Of a stretch of 64,000 bases of DNA, positions 45,609 to 55,877 are shown in pieces. A model generated the notes under the pieces. That model saw nothing but the letters and a program-made list of their open reading frames with translations. It was not told the DNA's origin and did no database searches. Positions within the stretch are counted from its first letter, which is position 1; each line of letters starts with the position of its first letter. Source of the stretch: Nitrospirales bacterium (lineage in GTDB: Bacteria; Nitrospirota; Nitrospiria; Nitrospirales; UBA8639); assembly GCA_031315865.1 (NCBI GenBank), contig JALDRJ010000002.1, positions 3,508,001 to 3,572,000 of the forward strand, in the 5' to 3' direction. The translations under genes and the position numbers were made by a program.

Positions 45609-46199
45609 ATGTCATACACAATACATTTACCACCAAAAGTTCTTGTCAGTTTCATTGTCCTCACGTTTTTCGTGGCCTTTTTCCCTACGATCACGAACAA
45701 TGTCGCCGCCTATTCGCCACAAACACTGACAGGGAAGAATCATGCTTCTCGAACTCCAGCAGCCTCGACCTCTTACCATCAAGACGCTCCTCTGTCTGAA
45801 GAACAATTGGCTGCACTTACGATTTACTTGGAGGCCCGAGGAGAGAGTTTTGCGGGAAAATTGGCTGTCGCTGCGGTCATCAGGAACCGCATGAACGCGA
45901 AATATCACAGTGATGGCACTGTGAAGGGCACGGTTTTAAAAAGGCTACAGTTCCAACCATGGAATTATGCCAAACCGGAGGTTGTTCGGCACCAAATCAG
46001 TCAATCACGCATGAAGGATAGTTTACTGGCGTGGCGAATGGTCCAGGATGGAAGAACTGTCGTAGATGGAGCCCTGTTGTTCTATAATCCTCGCCTGGTG
46101 AAGCCCCCGTTTTGGGCAACTGTTAGTCATAAGGTTGCATCGATCGGCGGGCATGAATTCTATGTTCCACCGGGAAAACGAAACGAGCATCAAGTATAG
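45609..46199 (+). CDS. SleB-like cell wall hydrolase
   Basis: 196 residues from the ATG of MSYTIHLPPKVLV, which places a signal peptide (VLVSFIVLTFFVAFFPTITNNVAA) at the N-terminus; the open frame reaches 45402 but the extra 69 residues lack this logic. The catalytic domain (about 75-190) is of the Hydrolase_2/SleB type: LTIYLEARGES with the catalytic Glu, AVIRNRM, FQPWNYAKPEV, DGALLFYNP. Cleaves peptidoglycan glycan strands; in a non-sporeformer it is likely a remodelling enzyme. Confidence 0.88.
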   Translation: MSYTIHLPPKVLVSFIVLTFFVAFFPTITNNVAAYSPQTLTGKNHASRTPAASTSYHQDAPLSEEQLAALTIYLEARGESFAGKLAVAAVIRNRMNAKYHSDGTVKGTVLKRLQFQPWNYAKPEVVRHQISQSRMKDSLLAWRMVQDGRTVVDGALLFYNPRLVKPPFWATVSHKVASIGGHEFYVPPGKRNEHQV

Positions 46200-46284
46200 C
46201 CTCGTTTTCTGCGAGCAAGCCATGTTGCCGCCCCATCATCCTTGTGTCATGTAGCACTCCCCAATCATCGACAGTCTCTATCGT

Positions 46285-47199
46285 TCACTCCTTGTCAGGA
46301 AGCGCCCCATGAGGCACAGATGGTCGAGAAGACGCAGGTTTTTTCTTGGAACGTTTTGAGGTAGAGGATCCCTTGTGAAGCGAGGTCTTGTGAGCATCAG
46401 GTGGGGCAACCTCAAAATCTTGAAGACCCACTCGTAATTTCCTCAATGCTTCGGCATGCACTCGGCATACGCCGGATTCGGTTAATCCTAATTGCACGCC
46501 GATTTCTTTCATGGTCAGGCCTTGAAAGTAATATTTCTGCACCACATCCTGTTGACGACCAGACAAATTTTCCATGGCCTGCTCAAGCACGTGATTCGTC
46601 TCCGAGGACAAACACAGAGCATAGGGATCTAATTGGTCTTCATCCGGCACCAGGTCTCTGAGCGTAAACGCCTCGTCCTGAGAACCCATTGAATCATCCA
46701 GGCTCAACAGACGCGTATGGTCTGCTGAAGAAGCATCGAGTTCTTCTTGTGTGACCCCCAACAGTTCGGCGATTTCCGCTCGCGTGGGAAGTCGCCCTTC
46801 TCTTTGAACGAACTCCGTGCTGACTTGTCGTATTTGATCATTTCGCGTCCGAACAGAACGAGGAATCCAATCCATCGAGCGCATTTCGTCGAGCATCATC
46901 CCTCGGATACGATACTCTGCGAACGTCCAGAACTTCGTCGCTCTCCCCGGATCATAACGCGTCATTGCACCGAGCAGTCCGATCACACCTGCGCTCGTTA
47001 AATCTTCAATGTCTAGTGAAGAAGGATTTCTTGCCGCAAGACTTCCGGCAATCCGTCGAATCATCGGAAAAAACTCTTTTAAGATTTCGGCCGGATTAGA
47101 TGGGGTGTGAGAAGCACATGCTGACGTCGCTGCCTCAATCAACTCTCGTGAGAGCACGATCCCATCTTCACGCTCCGGCCGTTGGGTTTGTTCGTTCAT
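46285..47199 (-). CDS. RNA polymerase sigma factor, FliA/sigma-28-like
   Basis: 304 residues from the ATG of MNEQTQRPE, with GGAGA upstream; an upstream extension of the frame runs through the leader hairpin and is not credible. Region 2 is DLTSAGVIGLLGAMTRYDP with FWTFAEYRIRGMMLDEMRSMDWIPRSVR, which is very FliA-like. Region 3 (LPTRAEIAELLGV) and region 4 (LTMKEIGVQLGLTESGVCRVHAEALRKLR) follow, then a basic tail. It lies behind a c-di-GMP-I riboswitch with terminator, so its expression should respond to c-di-GMP. No flagellar gene is in the window; the regulon could be motility or another surface function. Confidence 0.92.
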   Translation of the reverse strand: MNEQTQRPEREDGIVLSRELIEAATSACASHTPSNPAEILKEFFPMIRRIAGSLAARNPSSLDIEDLTSAGVIGLLGAMTRYDPGRATKFWTFAEYRIRGMMLDEMRSMDWIPRSVRTRNDQIRQVSTEFVQREGRLPTRAEIAELLGVTQEELDASSADHTRLLSLDDSMGSQDEAFTLRDLVPDEDQLDPYALCLSSETNHVLEQAMENLSGRQQDVVQKYYFQGLTMKEIGVQLGLTESGVCRVHAEALRKLRVGLQDFEVAPPDAHKTSLHKGSSTSKRSKKKPASSRPSVPHGALPDKE

Positions 47200-47253
47200 G
47201 CTCGTCTCCTGAGTTGAAGTTTTCGCGCGACCGCACTCCCTCGCGTTGCCAAA

Positions 47254-47286
47254 TAAAAAAGCGCCCACCGTGATGGATGGACGCTT
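47254..47286 (-). terminator. intrinsic terminator in the riboswitch leader
   Basis: On the minus strand, AGCG-T-CCATCC pairs with GGTGG-G-CGCT (47261-47285), followed by six T residues at 47255-47260. It lies between the aptamer and the sigma-factor start, the position of an expression platform. Confidence 0.8.
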
Positions 47287-47314
47287 TGTTTGCCGCCTAG
47301 ACTGTGACGAAGGA

Positions 47315-47415
47315 CAGTTTGGCAACCAGACAAACCTGCTGGATCTTTCTCTCTCCCAACCAGGTCTCTTGGCTTTGCGTCCTATCCTTACGGATAGTTT
47401 GCCTTTTCAACTGGC
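47315..47415 (-). promoter_or_regulatory. c-di-GMP-I (GEMM-I) riboswitch aptamer
   Basis: Minus-strand sequence carries the GEMM-I landmarks in order: GGCAAAC, a P2 hairpin TATCC-GTAA-GGATA with a GNRA loop (47383-47396), the highly conserved GGACGCAAAGCC (47371-47382), a P3 arm opened by ACCTGG and closed by CCAGCAGGT (the latter near 47333-47342), then GGTTGCC and the closing CAAACTG that pairs with CAGTTG at the 5' side. A terminator follows 29 nt downstream and then the sigma-factor gene. In addition, GTTGCCAAA at 47318-47326 is exactly complementary to TTTGGCAAC just past the T-run (47245-47253), a possible alternative pairing. The assignment is from memory of the consensus and is strong. 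Confidence 0.88.
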
Positions 47416-47652
47416 ATAGGGACGTTCCCCGGTTAACCGCGGGAACGATCCCCTGGACGTGAACGTTCACGCACACGTCGCCGTATCATCTTTACAGATA
47501 CTTCGGGAGAAATGAGGGAAAAGTTAAGTCTGCGGCAGCTGCAAGAAGATCACGCATTGACACGAATTGAATAGTACGACCAGGTAACGAGAGGAAGAAG
47601 ACACGAACGAGGCAGCGATTGTTTCAACCGGCCAGGAAAAACTCGAGAAGGA

Positions 47653-48741
47653 TTATCGGGCTTTCAAGAAAAGATTAAGACCAATCACGAAAAACATCAC
47701 ACAAGCAAACCAACCGGCCACGATCGGCACAAGCGCTCCGTTTTGCCCAAGCACGACGCTAAAAGAATGGGTCACCCAAAACAGGAAGCCGATCCCCAGG
47801 GCCTTGCCGATTCCCCTGGAGACCGCATGGCCACGAGCCTCGGTTTTAGATAAGCTAATGGCGAGACCTAAGACCGTCATGACGAGCGTCATCGCCGAAA
47901 ATGCCACGCGTCCCCAATAGTCCGTCGCAAAGCGATAACTCGTATGACCGTCTCGCTTCAACCGTTTGATATAGGCATCTAACTGTTGTAGGGTCATATG
48001 CTTGGAGTCCAGGGCGAGCCATGTCCGAAAGTCATTCGGGACCAATGGTAATCCCAATGATAATGCCTCGTACCGGCTAGCTGTCACCTCACCTCCGGGC
48101 CTCACCACCCGTTGAATCGCGTCCCGTAACGTCCATCCTTGAGACCCGAACAGGGCTTCATCCGATTCAATAATCTCAAACAATTGGAACCGTTCGTTCA
48201 CGCGATAGAGGGCGATCTGCTTGAGACGATTGCCTCTCTCGTCAACCGCTCCGATTTTCAGCAAGCCATCTTGCCCGAGCCGCAGCCAAAGACGATCCGG
48301 CGAAACGGACAATGTAGCCGGTTTCTTCTCGATGAGAACGTTCCGCACATAGTCAGCTTGAATATTCGCGATCGGGACAAATACGGCGGTAAAGCTAAAG
48401 AGAACGGCACTGACGACGATCCCAACACCCAGAAATGGAGACGCGATTTGCAAAAAACTCAGCCCACAACTGCGCATCGCGGTAATTTCATAGCTCCGGT
48501 TTAGAAAGCCCAGAGTCAACAACGTCCCCATGAGCGCCGCCAGGGGGGTTATTTGAAAGGCGATGTCTGGGATGCGATAGAAAAAATAGGCCAGCATGGC
48601 CGAGAAATCCGCGTCGTACTTTAAGAATTTTCGAAGCTTCTCAAAAAAGTCTACGACGAGGTACACCGTGAGTAACGCACTCACACACATCAAAAAAACT
48701 TTTGAGTACTGACGAAAAATGTACCAGAATAAGATCCCCAT
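47653..48741 (-). CDS. lptG: LPS export ABC transporter permease LptG
   Basis: 362 residues. Inner-membrane half of the LptBFGC lipopolysaccharide extractor. Three N-terminal membrane helices (FWYIFRQYSKVFLMCVSALLTVYLVVDFFEKL, AFQITPLAALMGTLLTLG, IASPFLGVGIVVSAVLFSFT), a periplasmic beta-jellyroll domain (about 130-260), then three more helices at the C-terminus. The conserved NRSYEITAMRSCGLSFLQI cytoplasmic stretch is present. It starts 1 bp after the lptF stop, so translation is coupled. Confidence 0.95.
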   Translation of the reverse strand: MGILFWYIFRQYSKVFLMCVSALLTVYLVVDFFEKLRKFLKYDADFSAMLAYFFYRIPDIAFQITPLAALMGTLLTLGFLNRSYEITAMRSCGLSFLQIASPFLGVGIVVSAVLFSFTAVFVPIANIQADYVRNVLIEKKPATLSVSPDRLWLRLGQDGLLKIGAVDERGNRLKQIALYRVNERFQLFEIIESDEALFGSQGWTLRDAIQRVVRPGGEVTASRYEALSLGLPLVPNDFRTWLALDSKHMTLQQLDAYIKRLKRDGHTSYRFATDYWGRVAFSAMTLVMTVLGLAISLSKTEARGHAVSRGIGKALGIGFLFWVTHSFSVVLGQNGALVPIVAGWFACVMFFVIGLNLFLKAR

Positions 48742-48742
48742 C

Positions 48743-49828
48743 TTAGTTTTTGCTGGCTTTCACGTAGAGCAGACCGGTGCAGAATAAAATCACTATATTG
48801 GGAAACCACGCACCCACGAATGGATGAACGACATACGTCGTCACTAAAAACTCACCCATAATATTCAACAAATAAAATCCCACGATGATCCCGATTCCGA
48901 TCGCAAACCCTCCCCCCTTGCCAGAACGTTTCGACATGATTCCGACAGGAAATCCCAGCAAACCGAGCAACAAGGCGGCAACAGGGAATCCCCAATCTTT
49001 GTAATGCTCCATGAGCCGACGTAAATTGCCTGAATCCTTCCAGTCTGACGCATCTAACTTTTGGATGATTTCTTCATAGCTCTTCCTCTGCGTCGTCCCC
49101 ATCCCCTCTGGAGGAGGCACATTCATCCAAAAGTCATAGGTTTCGAATTCCACCTGATGATAGTACTGCATATCAGGCGGAACTTGATGAATCGCTCCCT
49201 CAAAAAGCCGTAGGCCAAGTTGCTTGCGCCGTTCATCCTGTAAGACCGAAAATGATTGTGCCACGATGACTAAGGGCTTTTGAGCATCTCGTAGGTCTGA
49301 AATGAACACGCCTCGAACCGTTTGTGTTGGTTTGGGCTCCGGCACATAGATCGTGAGGTCGGGAATCGGTTCATTAAACACCCCTGAGTCGAGCGCAAGA
49401 TTCAATTGATCCTGAATCACGCTCAAGGCCAACCCTTTCAGAGAAACGTTGGACCACGGCTGTCCCCACTGAGCCAGCAGGAGGGTGGCAAAGAAAACGC
49501 TCATGGAAAAAATGAAAACAGGTGCACTCAAGCGCCAAAGGCTCAAGCCGGCGGCCCGCATGGCGATCAATTCATTATCAAACGATAATCGACTGAAGGT
49601 GGAAATCGACGCAATCAGGCAGGCGATAGGCAGGGTCAAGACTAAGAACGAGGGCATTAAGTATGCGATAATTTTTACGAGTGCCCACAGACCAATGCCC
49701 TTTGAGACCAAAAGATCGATGAGCCGTAGCATTTCTTTGGCAAAAATGATGAAACACAGTGCCGTGAGAGTAGAGAAAAACGGGGAGAACAATTCCCGAA
49801 TGATGTAGCGGTCAAGGAGTGTAAGCAA
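48743..49828 (-). CDS. lptF: LPS export ABC transporter permease LptF
   Basis: 361 residues, TTG start. Same six-helix plus jellyroll layout as LptG. The start LLDRYIIRELFSPFFSTLTALCFIIFAKEMLRLIDLLVSKG and the FDNELIAMRAAGLSLWRL stretch are family hallmarks. Pairs with LptG and an LptB ATPase, which is not in the window. Its presence shows an LPS-bearing outer membrane. No ATG is available nearby, so TTG is the likely start. Confidence 0.94.
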   Translation of the reverse strand: MLTLLDRYIIRELFSPFFSTLTALCFIIFAKEMLRLIDLLVSKGIGLWALVKIIAYLMPSFLVLTLPIACLIASISTFSRLSFDNELIAMRAAGLSLWRLSAPVFIFSMSVFFATLLLAQWGQPWSNVSLKGLALSVIQDQLNLALDSGVFNEPIPDLTIYVPEPKPTQTVRGVFISDLRDAQKPLVIVAQSFSVLQDERRKQLGLRLFEGAIHQVPPDMQYYHQVEFETYDFWMNVPPPEGMGTTQRKSYEEIIQKLDASDWKDSGNLRRLMEHYKDWGFPVAALLLGLLGFPVGIMSKRSGKGGGFAIGIGIIVGFYLLNIMGEFLVTTYVVHPFVGAWFPNIVILFCTGLLYVKASKN

Positions 49829-50303
49829 CGAAACCTTATGGCGAGATAAAGATGATATCTGTCGCGTGCTCTTCGTCTGTTATTGATCATCCGTGCGATC
49901 GCGAATCATCGATTCCAACAACAATCATCCAAATGAGTAATCACGTATGGGAAGATATCGCCAGGGGCGATTCTGTCACTCGCAATGAGCTGTCTACACA
50001 CTGTCAAACTGCAGGCTGTATTCTGCACCCGCATTCGGAAAATGAGGGACGAGGTTCAAGGACTGGCTACGGCGTGGGTCATAACGCCAGAACCATATCG
50101 GATGCATAGTAGAAAAGATAACCGATAATGAGCAACAAATAGGCCTGATTGAAATCAGACCCTCACAATTCGATCTCTCAGGGCAAAAAGCCTCTTGCTA
50201 CGCGAAGACATAATGTTCAGTGTGCTATTCTCAAAAATGCGTGTTAGGCATAATGTAAAACGCATTTTCGGCATACGAATGGATTTATTACATCATCATG
50301 TTA

Positions 50304-50332
50304 TTGACACACTTCGAATTCTATGCTAAACC
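50304..50332 (+). promoter_or_regulatory. candidate sigma-70 promoter with extended -10
   Basis: A perfect TTGACA at 50304-50309, a 17-bp spacer, then TGC-TAAACC with the TGn extended -10 element just ahead of a poor -10 hexamer. Transcription would start near 50339. The -10 is weak (3 of 6 matches), so confidence is limited. Confidence 0.4.
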
Positions 50333-50338
50333 ACGCTG

Positions 50339-50418
50339 TCTTTTTGGATTTGTATCGTGGCTAGTCAATTCATGCTTAAGGCCGTAGGAGGAACGACACC
50401 TTTCTGCGGCTTTTTTTT
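50339..50418 (+). ncRNA. candidate small RNA upstream of cspA
   Basis: About 80 nt lie between the promoter-like element and a strong intrinsic terminator, with no ribosome site and no credible protein. A CCACG/CGTGG pair (near 50331-50360) could form a 5' hairpin. The terminator loop exposes AGGAGGA, a ribosome-site-like sequence. It could be a free small RNA or a prematurely ended leader of the cold-shock gene. No known family is recognised. Confidence 0.38.
50381..50418 (+). terminator. intrinsic terminator
   Basis: GCCGTAG (50381-50387) pairs with CTGCGGC (50404-50410, one G-T pair), followed by eight T residues at 50411-50418. No protein gene ends just before it on this strand, which is why a small RNA is suspected. 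Confidence 0.8.
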
Positions 50419-50564
50419 GCCTTATCTGCCCATCGCCACTTCATTCTCCCATCACAGACTCCAGGACTTCGATACTCCATGGCGGTATATGAGCCTTTGA
50501 CAACGAAGCAATTGTTCATGGCAAGCTCATCATCACAATTCTCATCTTATTGTAGGAGGTACTT

Positions 50565-50774
50565 GTGAAAAGTAAAGGAACAGTGAAGTGGTTTAATGAT
50601 CGAAAAGGATTTGGGTTCATCCATGTTGAGAATGGACAAGACGTTTTTGTGCATTACTCAGCCTTGGAGGGCGAAGGCTTTAAAAGCTTAAAAGAGGGGG
50701 AAGCGGTTGAATTTGATTTAGTGGAAGGCGCAAAGGGGCCTCAAGCCGCCAATGTCGTGAAAATGGGAGGTTAA
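50565..50774 (+). CDS. cspA: cold-shock protein (CspA family)
   Basis: 69 residues from a GTG start with TAGGAGGT five bases upstream. A single cold-shock domain: [36 protein letters not shown] holds the RNP1 (KGFGFIHV) and RNP2 (VFVHYSAL) nucleic-acid-binding motifs. An RNA chaperone; whether it is cold-induced cannot be told. The leader back to the upstream terminator is about 146 nt, similar to long regulatory leaders of csp genes. Confidence 0.96.
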   Translation: MKSKGTVKWFNDRKGFGFIHVENGQDVFVHYSALEGEGFKSLKEGEAVEFDLVEGAKGPQAANVVKMGG

Positions 50775-51160
50775 ACCAATTTGTTCCTGCACGACCCGAC
50801 AGGTTCCCTTTTAGGGCTGGAATCTCTGGGTTTCCAGTAACAGCTGTCTTAGAGGGAGAGGAGGATACGGGCTGTCCTTGAGTCTGTAAGTTTCGGTTAC
50901 TTTGATGAAGACAGCCCTTGATTCAAAACAATCATCTATTTTCTTCGATTTCACTGAATCTTGAGTGAAAGGAAATGCCGTTTTTCTCCCAGACCTAATC
51001 ACAATGGTCACCGCTGCCTTCTCCTTGACTTCCTGAAAACCTGCCTGCTAGACTTTCGCGTAAGTAATTGGATTTATTGTTAAAATTTCACGACGAACAT
51101 ATTTCCCCGCTCTCAAGTTCTGTAAAAAACCATTGATTTTTCTTAATAATGTGAGGCGTT
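50775..51160. other. intergenic region, 386 bp, no gene seen
   Basis: Small inverted repeats occur (CTGGAA/TTCCAG near 50818-50838), but none is followed by a T-run. The minus-strand open frame here has no coding character. No promoter for the NHL-repeat gene could be singled out. Confidence 0.45.
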
Positions 51161-54115
51161 ATGAATGATTGGATGCTAACAGCACGGTACTGGAATGCAG
51201 ATAAATTTCTCAGGCCACTCACCATAGAAGGTCAGGGCGAGGATTGGGGAGCTGGTTCTAGCGACGAAGAACTCCCTCCAGCTCCAACCAACGTCCAAGC
51301 CAAACCTGACAATGGTCGCATCACGATCTCTTGGGACTCAGTTCCAAACGCTTTGTATTATAACCTCCATTTCATGACGACAAAGGGTGTCTCTGTGAAG
51401 CCCAATGACGTTCATCGGCCAATCGCTAGCCAAGATGATTTTAATCCCATTATCGGGATAAAAAAAGACGGTGCCAATACAATCGAAGGGGCTATGAGTC
51501 CTTACGTTCATGACGATTTATCGAATAACTTGTGCTACCACTACGTGGTGACAGCCATTACGGCCGAAGGTGAAAGCCTAGAGTCGGAAGAAGTGATGTC
51601 GATTCCTTCTCCGTACCTCAACGTCATGCAGTTTGGCGTCGAGGGTATGGATGATGGCGAATTCAATTCGCCAACAGGCATCGCAGTCGACCATGATGGG
51701 AATATCTATGTCTCCGACACCGATAATCATTCGGTGCAAAAGTTCGATAAAGAAGGCAAATTTATCGCACGATGGGGCGATGAGCCAGACTCTGAAGAAG
51801 GCAAGTTTTACTATCCTCGAGGATTAGCCACCTCTCCCGATGGCGTCTTATACATCGCTGACAGTGGTAACAATCGCGTACAAAAGTTTGATTTAGACGG
51901 CAACCTGATCAATGCCTGGGGAAAATTTGGTTTCGCATGGCGCGGGGCAGAAGCGGGGAAATTTGATGTTCCCTGGGGAATCGCGACAGATCAACAAGGA
52001 TTTTTATACGTCTCTGACACCAGTAATGCAAGAATTCAAAAGTTCCAGGCTGATGGAACTCCGCTGCTGAAATGGGGACGTGATGGAGGATATGACGGAG
52101 CCATGTTTTATCCGAGGGGAATCGCCGTCGATTTCATCGGTAATATTTATGTGGCAGACGAAGGCAATAATCGCATACAAAAATTTGACGCTAGGGGGAA
52201 CTTCCTCCTCAAGTGGGGAAAAGAGGGAAATGGTCTCGGGCAATTCAAATCACCCTGGGGACTGGCGTGTGACCCCCTCGGAAACGTGTATGTCGTCGAT
52301 AGCGGTAATCACCGAGTTCAAAAATTTGACTCAAACGGCACATTCCTCTGCTCATGGGGAAATCGCGGGTTGACAGAAGGACAATTGAACTTCCCTTCTG
52401 GCATTGCCATCGACAGAGAAGGGTATGTGTATGTCATCGATAGCGGAAATCATAGACTGACAAAATTCGCTCCAACCGAAGAAGAAATCAACAGAGGCAA
52501 AGAGCAATCGCAAACACCTCAACGGGCTACCGACCTTTCCACTCCCTCAAGCATGGCAGTGAAAGCCGGAGACACCGAAAACATCATCAGCTGGCTGGAA
52601 GTCCCAACCGCGGTAAGTTACAACTTGTATTTCAGCACAGATTCTGGCGTCACCACGCAAAATTCGACTAAAATTGAGGGTGTCACGACCCCCTATACAC
52701 ATCTTGGGCTCACCAACAATACAACGTACTATTATACGCTGAGCGCCGTCACCGAAGATGAACGAGAAAGCGAACTTTCTGAAGAATATTCAGCTACACC
52801 ATCCTTAATTGACGTCACAGCCCCTCAAAATCCTGATATTGTCTTGAACCACGGGGCCTACATGACCAATTCGCCAGATCTTGTCGCAACGATCTCGGCA
52901 AAAGACGTTGATACCGGTGTTTCAGCCTATTTCATCTCTGAAAACCCCATGACTCCAAGTGCAACCATGCCGGGATGGGTGGAGGTTGAACCGGAGGAGC
53001 GATTTGGGGCCACCATTCCCTTTACCACATCGGCAGGAGACGGTCCTAAAACAGCTTACGTCTGGTTCAAAGATGTCAATAACAACGTATCGGTGCCTGC
53101 GAGCGCAACCATCTTACTCAATACTTCAGGGTATGTGTGCGTCGCTAATTGGGGAAAACCAGGACGTGGAGCCTCACTCCTTCACGGTGGAGAATTTATT
53201 AGCCCGCTATATGGCATGGCCATTGATCGCCAAGGATCTGTTTTTGTCGTTGATAATGGGAATAACCGCATTCAAAAATTTGAACGCAACGGGAACTTTA
53301 TCCTCTTATGGGGGAATTTTGGCGCGGCCAACGGCAGCTTCAATAATCCAACCGGGATTGCATGTGATGCGAAAGGCGATGTGTATGTCGCGGACACGAA
53401 CAATCATCGCATCCAAAAGTTCGACGGAAAGCTTGGGCACTATATCATGAAATTTGGGACACGAGGTAGCGGGGAAGGTCAGCTCAATTCACCGTGGGGT
53501 GTTGCCGTTGACCGAGTTCGAGGCTATATTTATGTCGTGGATAGCGCAAATTTCCGCATACAAAAATTTGATGAAACAGGCGAATTCATCATGCAATGGG
53601 GTAGCTTTGGAAACAACGACGGTCAGTTTTATTTCGCGAGAGGCATTGCCGTTGATCAAAATGATGGCACCGTCTATATCGTCGATATGGGAAATCATCG
53701 CATTCAAAAGTTTGATACGAGCACGAATGTCCTCCCTCAACTACTCACAAAATGGGGAGGAGGCATCGGCGCGGGTCATGCCAGCAGCACACAGGCCCAA
53801 GAGCCCGGACAATTCCGTTCTCCCTGGGGCATTGCAGTCGATGAAGTTGGCGATGTATACGTTAGCGATACAGGAAATCAACGAATTCAAAAATTCGACC
53901 GTGATGGGAATTTCATCACTCAATGGGGTGGATTCGGGAATGCAGAGGGACAATTCAATTTTCCCTACGGCATTTCTCTCGACAATCACGGTGGCGTCTT
54001 TGTCGTAGACAGTGGAAACATGCGGGTTCAACAGTTCATGCCGGCAGGAGAAGCTGAGGAACGATTGAAAGAAGAGGATGCGGTTGGTCTCTTGCCAGGA
54101 CATTCTGAACCTTAA
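51161..54115 (+). CDS. NHL-repeat protein with two six-bladed propellers and FN3 domains
   Basis: 984 residues. Order: a fibronectin-III-like domain (about 40-150), six NHL repeats (about 155-445), a second FN3 (about 455-550), an Ig-like segment (about 550-655), and six more NHL repeats (about 665-970). The repeats follow the form QFxxPxGIAVDxxGNIYVxDxxNxRIQKFDxxGxFLxxWG, so each set of six should close one beta-propeller. No signal peptide or membrane helix is seen, which is odd for a protein of this architecture; it could be exported by a non-classical route or act in the cytoplasm. GAGG precedes the ATG. Function unknown. Confidence 0.9.
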   Translation: MNDWMLTARYWNADKFLRPLTIEGQGEDWGAGSSDEELPPAPTNVQAKPDNGRITISWDSVPNALYYNLHFMTTKGVSVKPNDVHRPIASQDDFNPIIGIKKDGANTIEGAMSPYVHDDLSNNLCYHYVVTAITAEGESLESEEVMSIPSPYLNVMQFGVEGMDDGEFNSPTGIAVDHDGNIYVSDTDNHSVQKFDKEGKFIARWGDEPDSEEGKFYYPRGLATSPDGVLYIADSGNNRVQKFDLDGNLINAWGKFGFAWRGAEAGKFDVPWGIATDQQGFLYVSDTSNARIQKFQADGTPLLKWGRDGGYDGAMFYPRGIAVDFIGNIYVADEGNNRIQKFDARGNFLLKWGKEGNGLGQFKSPWGLACDPLGNVYVVDSGNHRVQKFDSNGTFLCSWGNRGLTEGQLNFPSGIAIDREGYVYVIDSGNHRLTKFAPTEEEINRGKEQSQTPQRATDLSTPSSMAVKAGDTENIISWLEVPTAVSYNLYFSTDSGVTTQNSTKIEGVTTPYTHLGLTNNTTYYYTLSAVTEDERESELSEEYSATPSLIDVTAPQNPDIVLNHGAYMTNSPDLVATISAKDVDTGVSAYFISENPMTPSATMPGWVEVEPEERFGATIPFTTSAGDGPKTAYVWFKDVNNNVSVPASATILLNTSGYVCVANWGKPGRGASLLHGGEFISPLYGMAIDRQGSVFVVDNGNNRIQKFERNGNFILLWGNFGAANGSFNNPTGIACDAKGDVYVADTNNHRIQKFDGKLGHYIMKFGTRGSGEGQLNSPWGVAVDRVRGYIYVVDSANFRIQKFDETGEFIMQWGSFGNNDGQFYFARGIAVDQNDGTVYIVDMGNHRIQKFDTSTNVLPQLLTKWGGGIGAGHASSTQAQEPGQFRSPWGIAVDEVGDVYVSDTGNQRIQKFDRDGNFITQWGGFGNAEGQFNFPYGISLDNHGGVFVVDSGNMRVQQFMPAGEAEERLKEEDAVGLLPGHSEP

Positions 54116-54296
54116 TTTTATGACAGACTGGCGATCATTGATGTTTTAGAGTGGTGAACAATAAAATTCCTTACATCAGAATGAGTGCTTGCTCCTTTCG
54201 TACTGGCCTGATTCTTTGACTTCTAGGTAGGCGGTTTGAGAAAACGGCAGTCTTCCCTTTCTAATTTTTCTGTGCAGACGTGACTAAAACCACGAT

Positions 54297-54317
54297 ACAG
54301 CCCTTCTCCGGGGCTGT
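54297..54317 (+). terminator. possible weak terminator after the NHL gene or guaB leader hairpin
   Basis: ACAGCCC (54297-54303) pairs with GGGCTGT (54311-54317) around a 7-nt loop. The following CATGCTCTTTA is only mildly T-rich. It lies 180 bp after the NHL stop and 43 bp before guaB, so it could equally be part of the guaB leader. Confidence 0.3.
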
Positions 54318-54357
54318 CATGCTCTTTATGATTCTCCCTCAGTAGAAGGAATATTAA

Positions 54358-55827
<1,470 letters not shown>

Positions 55828-55877
55828 GGCTCTTTTCATTAAAAGAGACCGACCATGTTCTCACGAGAACAACAACG

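Larger units (their letters stand above)
47200..47652. other. leader region of the sigma-factor gene and lptG tail, 453 bp
   Basis: Holds, in minus-strand order, a 14-bp perfect palindrome (CGTGAACGTTCACG, 47458-47471), a hairpin GTTCCC...GGGAAC around CGGTTAACCG (47431-47453), the riboswitch and its terminator. No protein gene is seen. The sigma-factor promoter is expected upstream of 47415, and I could not pin it down. Confidence 0.6.
49829..50564. other. 736-bp region without a protein gene
   Basis: Contains a plus-strand promoter-like element, a candidate small RNA and an intrinsic terminator at about 50304-50418 (listed separately), then about 146 bp of probable cspA leader. The left part (49850-50300) shows nothing I can name. 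Confidence 0.55.

Noticed and set aside
47200-47325. Longer sigma-factor start at 47325
   Set aside because: The extra codons come from the riboswitch 3' strand and the terminator hairpin, and the ATG at 47199 has a good ribosome site.
53489-54103. Minus-strand frames inside the NHL gene
   Set aside because: They are antisense shadows that repeat only because the NHL repeats do.
55830-55847. Terminator between guaB and guaA
   Set aside because: CTCTTTT/AAAAGAG is a weak A/T stem with no T-run after it; the two genes are best read as one transcript.
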